The notes beneath the pieces are model-generated. The model did not search any database, had not been told where the DNA came from, and saw only the letters and a program-made list of their open reading frames with translations. 64,000 nucleotides of DNA from JAENVT01 sp039931555. Lineage in GTDB: Bacteria > Actinomycetota > Acidimicrobiia > Acidimicrobiales > Ilumatobacteraceae. The stretch is taken from NCBI GenBank assembly GCA_039931555.1, contig JBDTRP010000042.1, positions 1 through 64,000 on the forward strand. The letters are read 5' to 3'. This document shows, one piece after another, positions 23,962-31,510 of the stretch. Within the stretch, counting starts at the first letter, position 1. The number at the start of each line of letters is the position of its first letter. The position numbers and the translations under genes are program-made.

Positions 23962-26418
23962 TCACGCACGCATTCGGCTGCCCGCGGGGTCGAGGACCGG
24001 TTCGAGTTGCAGACGGGCCGGCCGGCGCTTGCCGATGATCTCGATGTCGAAGCCGGTCGTGCCGGGCTCGGCAAGCTCTGCGGGGATGTACCCCCAGGCC
24101 AAGGAGACACCGGAGTAGTGGGCGTAGCCCCCGCTGGTGATCCAGCCGACCACCCGCTCGCCCTCGGCTCCGGAGTGCCACACCGGCTCGTCGCCGATCA
24201 CATCGGCCGGCTCATCGGGATCGGGATCGACGACGAACATCGTCAGCTTGCGCTTCGGGCCACCCATGGCGCGTTCGGCCTCGACCGCGGCTCGGCCGAT
24301 GAACTCGTGGTCGAACTTCAGCACGCGGTCCATCCCCGCCTCGAGTGGGGTGTAGATCGGCCGGTACTCGCGGAACCAGGTGCCGAAGTTCTTCTCCAGA
24401 CGCATCGTGATCAAGGCACGGAACCCGAACAGGCGCATGTCGAACTCGCGGCCCGCCTCCCACAGGAGGTCGAAGAGGTACCGCTGGTACTCGGGTTGCA
24501 CCCAGATCTCGTATCCGAGATCGCCGGTGTAGGTCATGCGTGACAGCCAAACCGGGGCCATGCCGAGGTCGACCTTGCGGAACGCCATGAACGAGAAGTC
24601 GGCGGTCGCCAGCGATGTCTTGGTGAGTTTCTGCACCACGTCGCGCGATCGTGGGCCGGCAACCGTCAGGCCGACCATCGACAGGGCCAACACCTCGAAC
24701 CGGATGGTGCTCGGCTGCGGGAGATGGTCGACGAACCAGCGCGGGTGGTGCACCTCTGCTGCTTGCGAGCCGAACACGAAGAACTCGTCGGGCCCGATTC
24801 GCGACACCGAGAACTCGCCGACGATCCGGCCCTGCGGGTTCAGCATCGCCGTCAGGGTGGTGCGGCCGATCTTCGGCAGCGCGTTGGTGAACAGGCCCTG
24901 CAGCCACGTCGCTGCGCCGTCGCCGCTGACCTTGTACTTGGCGAAGTTGGATGCCTCGGAGAGGCCGACCCGCTCGCGGACGGCCCTCGATTCCTCGGCG
25001 ACGAGGGGGAACGCATTGGAACGGTGGAACGTGACGTTCTCGATCGGCTCGGCGCCGGGCTCCTGGAACCACAACGGGTGTTCGAGGCCGAAGCCGGCGC
25101 CCCACACGGCGTTGTGGGCCGTCAGCCGGTCGTAGATGGGAGTCGTGTGCAGCGGTCGTCCGGCCGGCAGTTCCTCGTTGGGGAACGTGATGCGGAATCG
25201 GCGTGAGTAGTTCTCACGAACCTTTGCATTGGTGTAGGCCAATGACGCCCAGTCGCCGTAGCGGGCCACGTCCATTCCCCAGATGTCGTCGTGCGGGTCG
25301 CCATCGATCATCCAGTTGGCCAGCGACAGGCCGACGCCACCGCCTTGCGACAACCCGGCCATCACTGCGCATGCCACCCACATCCCGCGCATCCCCTTGA
25401 TCGGGCCGACGAGTGGGTTGCCGTCGGGGCTGAACGTGAACGGTCCGTTGACGAACTTCTTGATGCCGGCGCGACCGACGGCGGGGAAGTGGGCGAACCC
25501 GCGCTCCAGCTCCGGCGCGATGCGGTCGAGGTCGTGGGGCAACAGTTGGAACACGAAGTCCCACGGCGTCTCGTTGGGCGACCACGGCCGGTTGTCCTGT
25601 TCGTACGTGCCCAAGAGGATGCTCTGGCCCTCCTGACGGGCGTAGATCTCGCCGGCGAAGTCGATCATGTGCGGCAACTCGCGGCCGTGCTCCTCGTTGT
25701 AGGCGATCACCTCCGGCATCGGCTCGGTCATCAGGTAGTGGTGCTCCATCGCCAGGACCGGCAGTTCCAGCCCGACCATGCGTCCGACCTCGCGCGCCCA
25801 CAGACCGCCGGCGTTCACGACGTGCTCGGCGTGGATGGTGTGGCCACGATCGGTGATCACGTCCCACGTGCCGTCGGGCCGTTGCTGCAAGCCGGTCACC
25901 CACGTGTCGGTGTACACCTCGGCGCCACGGTTGCGGGCGCAGATCGCGTAGGCATGCGTCACGCCATAGGGGTCGACGCTGCCTTCGTCGGGGTCGAACA
26001 ACGCCCCGACGAAGTACTTCTCCTCGAGCAACGGGTTCAGCTGTTTGGCCTCGGCGATGGAGATGATGTCCATGTGCATGCCGAGGTACCGACCGCGGGC
26101 CTGCGCCATGCGCAGCCAGTCGAGGCGTTCGGGCGTGTCGGCCAACATCAGACCGCCGGGCAGGTGGATGCTGCACTGCTGGCCGGACTCGGCCTCGATC
26201 TCGCGGTAGAGGTTGACCGTGTACTGCTGCAGGCGGGCGACGTTGGGATCGCCGTTCAGCGTGTGCATGCCGCCCGCTGCGTGCCACGTCGAGCCGGCCG
26301 TCAGCTGCTTGCGTTCGAGCAGCACGACGTCGGTCCACCCCGCCTTGGTGAGGTGGTACAGCACGCTGGCACCGACCACCCCGCCTCCCACCACCACGAC
26401 TTGCGCTGACGCTTTCAT
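23962..26418 (-). CDS. Dimethylglycine/sarcosine dehydrogenase-like FAD protein with GcvT domain
   Basis: 818 aa, the usual length of the DMGDH/SARDH family. The N-terminal FAD motif is VVVVGGGVVGAS (residues 7-18), and GSTWHAAGG contains His46, the position of covalent FAD attachment in mammalian DMGDH. A DAO domain spans about 5-385, then a FAO_M linker, then a GcvT folate-binding domain from about 430 to the end. It should oxidatively demethylate dimethylglycine, sarcosine or a related N-methyl amine and give methylene-THF. AGGAG precedes the ATG. It lies 24 bp downstream of an MttB homologue, so the pair probably acts on successive N-methyl groups. Confidence 0.85.
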   Translation of the reverse strand: MKASAQVVVVGGGVVGASVLYHLTKAGWTDVVLLERKQLTAGSTWHAAGGMHTLNGDPNVARLQQYTVNLYREIEAESGQQCSIHLPGGLMLADTPERLDWLRMAQARGRYLGMHMDIISIAEAKQLNPLLEEKYFVGALFDPDEGSVDPYGVTHAYAICARNRGAEVYTDTWVTGLQQRPDGTWDVITDRGHTIHAEHVVNAGGLWAREVGRMVGLELPVLAMEHHYLMTEPMPEVIAYNEEHGRELPHMIDFAGEIYARQEGQSILLGTYEQDNRPWSPNETPWDFVFQLLPHDLDRIAPELERGFAHFPAVGRAGIKKFVNGPFTFSPDGNPLVGPIKGMRGMWVACAVMAGLSQGGGVGLSLANWMIDGDPHDDIWGMDVARYGDWASLAYTNAKVRENYSRRFRITFPNEELPAGRPLHTTPIYDRLTAHNAVWGAGFGLEHPLWFQEPGAEPIENVTFHRSNAFPLVAEESRAVRERVGLSEASNFAKYKVSGDGAATWLQGLFTNALPKIGRTTLTAMLNPQGRIVGEFSVSRIGPDEFFVFGSQAAEVHHPRWFVDHLPQPSTIRFEVLALSMVGLTVAGPRSRDVVQKLTKTSLATADFSFMAFRKVDLGMAPVWLSRMTYTGDLGYEIWVQPEYQRYLFDLLWEAGREFDMRLFGFRALITMRLEKNFGTWFREYRPIYTPLEAGMDRVLKFDHEFIGRAAVEAERAMGGPKRKLTMFVVDPDPDEPADVIGDEPVWHSGAEGERVVGWITSGGYAHYSGVSLAWGYIPAELAEPGTTGFDIEIIGKRRPARLQLEPVLDPAGSRMRA

Positions 26419-26442
26419 CTCGTGCTCCTGAGCTCGGTGCGT

Positions 26443-27984
26443 TTAGAAATCGGTGGCGACGCCGCCCTCGGCGACGCGGCGGGCGACGAACGATTTCAGC
26501 TCCTCGAGCCGCGCCGGATCCATCGCCGGTTGCTCGTACGCAGCAAGGAACGCGGCTGCCAGATCGTGGGCCTTTCCAGCGGCCTCGGGCCTGCCGGCCT
26601 CGTCCCAGCTCTCGTAGTTCCGCCAGTCGCTGACCATCGGCTTGTAGAACGCGGTGCGGTACCGGTCCTGCGTGTGCTGGACGCCGAAGAAGTGGCCGCC
26701 AGGCCCGACCTCTTCGATGGCATCGATGGCCAGCGTGTCGTCGTCGACCACGACCGGGTCCATCATCGACGAGACCATGTGCAACAGGTCGGCGTCGAGC
26801 ACCATCTTGGCCATGCTGGCGTGCAATCCGCCCTCCATCCAACCGGCGCCGTGCATCATCATGTTGACCCCACCCATCACACAGCCCCACAGAGCGAACA
26901 CGCTCTCGTAGGCAGCCTGCGCATCGACGGCGTTGGCGGCGCACACGTTGCTGCTTCGGTACGGCAAGTGATAGCGGCGGGCCAACTGACCGCCGATCAT
27001 CGCGGTGCGCACGTACTCTGGCGTGCCGAACGCCGGCGCACCGGATTGCATGTCGACGTTGGATGTGAACCCGCCGTACACCACGGGCGCGCCTGGTCGA
27101 ACGATCTGGCAGAAGGCAATTCCCGCCAACGCTTCGGCGTTCTGCTGGGCGAGCGCACCAGCCAAGGTCACCGGCGCCATCGCCCCCGCGAGCGTGAACG
27201 GTGTCATCACGACGGGTTGGTTGCGGGAGCACATCTCGATGATGCCGTGCAACATCGGCGTGTCGAGGCGCAACGGTGAGTTGGAGTTGATCACCGTGAA
27301 GATCGAGGGCTCGCAGTCGAGTGTGGCGTCATCGACACCCCGGGCGATGCGCACCATCTCGATGCAGTCGCGATTCTTCTGGCGGCCGAGGCTGTAGCAG
27401 TGGATGTGCTTGTCGGTCAGCGTCAGCACGTCGAACGCAGCGTGGATGTGGCGCACGGAGGCGTGGATGTCGACCGGCTCGACGGGATAGCCGCCGACGA
27501 AGTGGATCGAGTTGAGCATGTGGGCCAGTTTGAGCAGGTTGTCGAAACCGACGTGGTCTCCGGTGCGGCGTACGCCGTCGAGCCCGACGATGTGCGGAGC
27601 GCTGCCCACCGTGCCGTTGGCCATCCAGTTGCCCCCGATGTGGAGGTTCTTCTCCGGGTTCCAGCTGTGCAGCGTGAACTCCGCGGGAGCGGTTGCGATG
27701 CGCTCGACGATCATCTCCTTGGGGAATCGAACGTGCTGCGCTGCCTCGTCGACGTCGGCGCCGGCGTCGCCGAGCATGCTGCGCGACTGGCCATCCCAGA
27801 TATCCATGCCGATCCGTTCGAGGATCGTCAACGATGCCTCGTGGATCGATTCGAGCTCATCGGCCGACACCACCTCGGTGTGGTTCAACCGCATGCGCGG
27901 CTGCTGCCAAGGACGCTGCAGCGGCAGCGTGCTGCGCGGGCTCGTGTCGCGACCTCGTCGTCGACGGCCCTGGTCGTTGGTCAC
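26443..27984 (-). CDS. MttB-family (non-pyrrolysine) methylamine:corrinoid methyltransferase, paralogue 1
   Basis: 513 aa TIM-barrel protein of the trimethylamine methyltransferase superfamily. The frame runs to the end without an amber codon, so it is the pyrrolysine-free type (as MtgB, MtpB, MtcB), which demethylates quaternary amines. Typical segments are ILERIGMDIWD, VRFPKEMI, GGYPVEPVDIHASVRH, MTPFTLAGAMAPVTLAGALAQQNAEALAG and the C-terminal VGPGGHFFGVQHTQDRYRTAFY. Starts with GTG. The N-terminus has an Arg tract (GRRRRGR). It is coupled to the DMGDH-like gene, so glycine betaine is a candidate substrate (inference). Confidence 0.85.
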   Translation of the reverse strand: MTNDQGRRRRGRDTSPRSTLPLQRPWQQPRMRLNHTEVVSADELESIHEASLTILERIGMDIWDGQSRSMLGDAGADVDEAAQHVRFPKEMIVERIATAPAEFTLHSWNPEKNLHIGGNWMANGTVGSAPHIVGLDGVRRTGDHVGFDNLLKLAHMLNSIHFVGGYPVEPVDIHASVRHIHAAFDVLTLTDKHIHCYSLGRQKNRDCIEMVRIARGVDDATLDCEPSIFTVINSNSPLRLDTPMLHGIIEMCSRNQPVVMTPFTLAGAMAPVTLAGALAQQNAEALAGIAFCQIVRPGAPVVYGGFTSNVDMQSGAPAFGTPEYVRTAMIGGQLARRYHLPYRSSNVCAANAVDAQAAYESVFALWGCVMGGVNMMMHGAGWMEGGLHASMAKMVLDADLLHMVSSMMDPVVVDDDTLAIDAIEEVGPGGHFFGVQHTQDRYRTAFYKPMVSDWRNYESWDEAGRPEAAGKAHDLAAAFLAAYEQPAMDPARLEELKSFVARRVAEGGVATDF

Positions 27985-28157
27985 CGGCCGAGACTAGTCA
28001 GGCCTGGCATTCCTAGTACAGTTGTTCCGGTAATTCCCGTCGCAGTGAATCTCTGGTGTGGCAAATCGGTCGGCGCCGGATCTGTTGGTCGGTGTGCCTC
28101 GATGCCTCTGTGTGCGCGCATAGACGCTCCGCGTTTCTGTTGGCTCACGCTCATCGA

Positions 28158-28188
28158 GTGATAACAGATTGACTGTTAGTGTTATCAC
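28158..28188. promoter_or_regulatory. Inverted-repeat operator upstream of the RHH antitoxin
   Basis: Perfect 9-bp arms GTGATAACA (28158-28166) and TGTTATCAC (28180-28188), with an inner AACAG/CTGTT pair in the 13-bp spacer. It ends 7 bp before the antitoxin ATG at 28196. The position fits autoregulation by the encoded RHH protein. Confidence 0.6.
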
Positions 28189-28195
28189 CTTCGGC

Positions 28196-28435
28196 ATGAT
28201 CCGCACCCAGATCTCGATGACCGACGAGCAGGCCGAGGGTTTGCGACGCTTGGCGGAGCTTCGGTGCCGTTCGCAGGCCGCGCTCATGCGCGACGCGCTC
28301 GACGTGCTGATCGGCGACTCAGATCGCAGCCGACGCATCGCTCGAGCTCGCCTCGCAGTCGGCGCCTTTCACTCCGGGTCGGCTGACACCAGCGTCGAAC
28401 ACGACGGCGCGTTGGCCGACGCGTTCTCCGCGTGA
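28196..28435 (+). CDS. Ribbon-helix-helix antitoxin (CopG/VapB type)
   Basis: 79 aa. The N-terminal MIRTQISMTDEQAEGLRRLA is an RHH fold, and the C-terminal tail (RARLAVGAFHSGSADTSVEHD) is the toxin-binding region typical of this antitoxin class. The ATG at 28196 is preferred because it begins the RHH strand. It overlaps the downstream PIN toxin reading frame by 4 bp. The toxin is frameshifted, so this antitoxin may be an orphan. Confidence 0.8.
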   Translation: MIRTQISMTDEQAEGLRRLAELRCRSQAALMRDALDVLIGDSDRSRRIARARLAVGAFHSGSADTSVEHDGALADAFSA

Positions 28436-28912
28436 GCACATCCGTCTTTGTCGACACCTCTGCGATCTATGCAGTGCTCGACGCCGATGACGTCAACCAC
28501 GAATCGGCGAGCAGGGCGTTTCAACAATTGTTGAACGGCGTCGAAACCGACGACATCGAAGCAGTCACGCACGGCTCGGTCATCGTCGAGACCGTCGCAC
28601 TGGCGCAGCGCCGTCTCGGTATGGAAGCCGTGAAGGTCGTGGTCGACGATTTCATCCCGTTGTTCTCCACAGTGTGGGTCGACCAGGACCTCCATTGCGG
28701 TGCCACCGCGGCGATGCTGGCAGCGGGACTTCGTGGGTGTGAGCCTCGTCGATTGCACCTCGTTCGAGGTCATGCGAAGTCGTGCAATCGAACTGGCCTT
28801 TGCATTCGACGACGACTTCCAGAGTCGAGGATTCGCGTCGTACTCCGAACTGCACTGGCGCAACGATCGCCCGCGAGGCCCTGGGCCTCCTGGCCGAGGT
28901 ATCGCTTCGTGA
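28432..28912 (+). pseudogene. PIN-domain toxin, frameshifted
   Basis: The first ~97 codons from 28432 read as a PIN toxin (VFVDTSAIYAVLDADDVNHESA...; IEAVTHGSVIVETVALAQRR; ...DLHCGATAAMLAAG). The expected C-terminal half (VSLVDCTSFEVMRSRAIELAFAFDDDF) continues only in the +1 frame, ending at 28912. The shift is near 28722-28730, at GCAGCGGGACTTC, consistent with one extra base or two lost. The original frame then runs into a long meaningless ORF. A sequencing error is possible; otherwise the toxin is inactive. It follows its RHH antitoxin. Confidence 0.7.
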
Positions 28913-29081
28913 GGCGCCGCATGAGCACCCCGACCACCACGCCGACGTCGATGCCGGGGCCGTCGCGCGCCACGATCCGGGTCGCCGAGGCGGTCCACGA
29001 GGGCTACTGTTCAGGGTCGGCGAATACGTCCCACACCACCGACGCTGGGGCGTCGATCTCCACACTGCCTTCGGTCATCAT
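28848..29081 (-). pseudogene. SRPBCC-family protein remnant (amber stop plus internal deletion)
   Basis: From ATGs at 29081/29078 the minus strand reads MTEGSVEIDAPASVVWDVFADPEQ, a textbook start of a polyketide-cyclase/SRPBCC protein. Codon 25 is TAG (29004-29006) where the family usually has Trp of a WPxWT motif, and the same frame goes on with PSWTASATRIVARDGPG. It then jumps directly to the family C-terminal helix (RRLTKRYLGQEAQGLAGDRC), so some 50-70 middle residues are missing. The remnant runs tail to tail into the frameshifted PIN gene. It is a decayed gene; a palindrome overlaps its start. Confidence 0.7.
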
Positions 29082-29099
29082 GTACCAAGTGGTACATGA
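29078..29099. promoter_or_regulatory. 22-bp palindromic operator
   Basis: TCATGTACCA (29078-29087) and TGGTACATGA (29090-29099) are perfect 10-bp arms around AG. It overlaps the start codon of the SRPBCC remnant on the minus strand and lies 23 bp beyond the metF-like stop. The form fits a TetR- or MarR-class regulator; no cognate regulator is adjacent. Confidence 0.6.
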
Positions 29100-29121
29100 A
29101 CCTCACCTGCCTGACAAGACC

Positions 29122-29955
29122 TCAGGCGAGCGACTTGCGTTGCCACGCGGCGGTCGACTCGATGGAGTTGAAGGTGAAGACGTGCAGCCCGGTGATGTTC
29201 AACTCGTCGGCGCATCTCGAGATCGGGGCGATCAGCTTGTTGGGGTCGTAGCTCGCCGGCGAGAACATGCGCAGGATCGCGCCGGAGTTCTTGCGCAGGT
29301 AGCGCAGCGACGAACCGATGCCCAGCCGAGTGCCGAGGCTCAGCAGCCGCGTCCGTTCGACGGCGCCGGGCACGCCGAGGTGGATCGGCAACGTCATGCC
29401 GCCGGCCCGTTGCCGCGTGAGCCACTGCTCGATCGTCTTGGCGTTGAAGCACATCTGTGTGCTGGCGAATCCTTGCAGGCCGAGCTCGGCGATCAGCGCC
29501 TGCTTGGCGAGCAACGCCTCGTCGAGTGCGGCGTCGGGGATGACGGCGTGGTGGTCCGGGTAGGCGGGCACCCCGACCGTGCGGACGGTGTGGCACAGCG
29601 GCAGGAGATCGCTGATCAGCGAGAGACCGTCGGTGTACGGGCCGACCGGGTCCGGATCGCCGCCGACGACGAAGATCTCGGTGATGTCGTGTTCGTTGAG
29701 CCGGGCTGCGATCTTCTCGACGTGTTCGCGGCCCTCGACCAGCCGGGCTGCGATGTGCGGCACAGCGTGATGGCCGGCGCCGTTGAGCTCAGCGCTGAGC
29801 TCGAGGGTCGGCTCGATGCCTTTTGTCGGCGAGCACGTGACCGAGACCGAGCACCCCGACGGGAGGTGCGGGATCTGGCTGTGCATCGACTTCAGTGGGA
29901 TCAACTCGTACCGCGCATTCTCGATCAAGCGGCGGCGGGCGTCATGCGAACTCAT
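29122..29955 (-). CDS. metF: Methylenetetrahydrofolate reductase (MetF-like)
   Basis: 277 aa TIM-barrel flavoprotein of the MTHFR family. Visible segments: SVSVTCSPTKGIEPTLEL near the N-terminus, HAVPHIAARLVE, EIFVVGGDPDPVGPYTDGLSL, GVPAYPDHHAVIPD, and QMCFNAKTIEQWL near the folate site. In this operon it would oxidise methyl-THF, formed from corrinoid-bound methyl groups, to methylene-THF, or run in reverse. It is the last gene of the corrinoid operon and overlaps the MttB gene upstream by 14 bp. Confidence 0.87.
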   Translation of the reverse strand: MSSHDARRRLIENARYELIPLKSMHSQIPHLPSGCSVSVTCSPTKGIEPTLELSAELNGAGHHAVPHIAARLVEGREHVEKIAARLNEHDITEIFVVGGDPDPVGPYTDGLSLISDLLPLCHTVRTVGVPAYPDHHAVIPDAALDEALLAKQALIAELGLQGFASTQMCFNAKTIEQWLTRQRAGGMTLPIHLGVPGAVERTRLLSLGTRLGIGSSLRYLRKNSGAILRMFSPASYDPNKLIAPISRCADELNITGLHVFTFNSIESTAAWQRKSLA

Positions 29956-31510
29956 CGGGCAACTCCTGTTTGCGGCGATCTACGAACTCGGTCAACTCCT
30001 CGGCGATGGCATCGTCCATCGGTGGCATCTCGTACTCGTCGAGACGCTTCTTCCAGATGGCGTTGGCGCGGGTGGGTGCATCGGTCGCGCCGTCTTCGGT
30101 CCACTGCTCGAAGCTGCTGTTGTCGGCGACGTTGCTGCGGTAGAACGCCGTCTCGAAGTTGGCGAACGTGTGCGCGGTGCCGAGGAAGTGCTGGCCGGGC
30201 TCGTGGTCACGGATGGCGTCGATCGCCTGGCCGTTCTCCGACAGGTCGAGGCCCTTGACGAACGTGGCCATCATCCCGCATTGGTCCTCGTCCATGATGA
30301 ACTTCTCGTAGCCGATCGCCAGGCCGCCCTCGAGCCAGCCCGCGGCATGCAGCACGAAGTTGGTGCCGGCGAGGACCGTCGGCAGCAGGGTGGCCGCGCT
30401 TTCGTACGCGGCTTGCGCGTCGGGGATCTTCGATGCTGACAACGACCCGCCGCTGCGGAAGGGAACGCCAAGGCGACGAGCCAACGCAGCGATCGTGTAC
30501 AGCACGATGGCCGGCTCCGGGGTCCCGAACGTCGGTGCCCCGGTTTGCATCGACATCGACGAAGCGAACGAACCGAAGATCACCGGTGCACCGGGGCGGA
30601 TCATCTGGGTGAACGCCATGCCGGCGAGCGCCTCCGCCAACGTCTGTGCAGCGACCCCCGCAGACGTGGTTGGCGCCATTGCCCCGGCGAGGATGAACGG
30701 GGTGATGATGCAGGCTTGGTTGTCGCGGGCGTAGGTCTCGGCTGCGCCGAGCATCGTGCCGTCCCACACCAATGGCGACGATGCGTTGATCAGGCTGGTG
30801 ATCACCGTGCGATCGGCCAGGTCGCCACCGAAGGCGATCCGCGCCAAGTCGACCGAATCCTGGGCACGGCTTGCCGCAGTGACAGAACCCATGAACGGTT
30901 TGTCGCTGTAGCGGAGGTGGGTGAACACCATGTCGAGGTGACGCTTGCTGACGGGGACGTCGACCGGCTCGCACACGGTTCCGCCGCTGTGGTGGAGGAA
31001 CTGCGACTGATACGTGAGCTTGACGAAGTTGCGGAAGTCTTCGATGGTCGCGTACCGGCGTCCGTTCTCGACGTCGTGGACGAACGGGGAGCCGTAGTTC
31101 GGCGCGAACACCGTGGCGTTGCCGCCGATCTGCACGTTGCGGGCTGGGTTGCGGGCGTGCTGGATGTATTGGCTCGGCGCCGTTGCCTGCACGATCTGAC
31201 GGCACATCCCACGGGGGAATCGAACCCTGGTTCCATCGACCGTGGCGCCAGCCGCGGCGAAGATGGGCAGCGCAGATGGGTAGTCGCGGATCTCGATACC
31301 GACCTCTTGCAGGATGGTCTCGGCGTTGCGCTCGATGATCTCCAGTCCTTCGTCGCTGACGATCTCGAACGGCTTCATCGTTCGCGTGAGGTACGTCTCT
31401 GCTTCGACGACGTGCGAGGCGCGCAGCGCCTGACGTCCGGCCCGTCCGCCGCTGCGTCTGCCGGTGCCGGCCTCGGCGCCGTGATCGATACCTGCTTCAG
31501 TCGGACTCAT
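29942..31510 (-). CDS. MttB-family (non-pyrrolysine) methylamine:corrinoid methyltransferase, paralogue 2
   Basis: 522 aa member of the MttB superfamily, free of in-frame amber codons. Core motifs parallel paralogue 1: ILQEVGIEIRDYP, VRFPRGMCR, GGTVCEPVDVPVSKRHLD, ITPFILAGAMAPTTSAGVAAQTLAEALAG and HEPGQHFLGTAHTFANFETAFY. The N-terminus is Gly/Arg-rich (GRRSGGRAGRQALRASH). It would move a methyl group from a quaternary or tertiary amine to the corrinoid protein encoded at the head of the operon. The ATG overlaps the RACo-like stop by 4 bp. Divergence from paralogue 1 suggests a different substrate. Confidence 0.86.
   Translation of the reverse strand: MSPTEAGIDHGAEAGTGRRSGGRAGRQALRASHVVEAETYLTRTMKPFEIVSDEGLEIIERNAETILQEVGIEIRDYPSALPIFAAAGATVDGTRVRFPRGMCRQIVQATAPSQYIQHARNPARNVQIGGNATVFAPNYGSPFVHDVENGRRYATIEDFRNFVKLTYQSQFLHHSGGTVCEPVDVPVSKRHLDMVFTHLRYSDKPFMGSVTAASRAQDSVDLARIAFGGDLADRTVITSLINASSPLVWDGTMLGAAETYARDNQACIITPFILAGAMAPTTSAGVAAQTLAEALAGMAFTQMIRPGAPVIFGSFASSMSMQTGAPTFGTPEPAIVLYTIAALARRLGVPFRSGGSLSASKIPDAQAAYESAATLLPTVLAGTNFVLHAAGWLEGGLAIGYEKFIMDEDQCGMMATFVKGLDLSENGQAIDAIRDHEPGQHFLGTAHTFANFETAFYRSNVADNSSFEQWTEDGATDAPTRANAIWKKRLDEYEMPPMDDAIAEELTEFVDRRKQELPDEFA

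Noticed and set aside
29004..29006. In-frame TAG as a pyrrolysine codon, given nearby MttB genes
   Set aside because: It falls at a conserved Trp of an SRPBCC remnant that also has a large deletion; the MttB genes themselves have no amber codon and no pyl genes are in the window.
28432..30258. A 608-codon open frame continuing from the PIN toxin start
   Set aside because: After about residue 97 it has no family resemblance and lies antisense to the metF-like gene and the end of MttB; it is open only because of high GC after the frameshift.
31195..31235. tRNA T-arm-like sequence (GGTTCGATTCCC on the minus strand)
   Set aside because: It is coding sequence for the conserved RVRFPRG segment of MttB; no acceptor stem or anticodon arm surrounds it, and the paralogue has a similar stretch at 27720.
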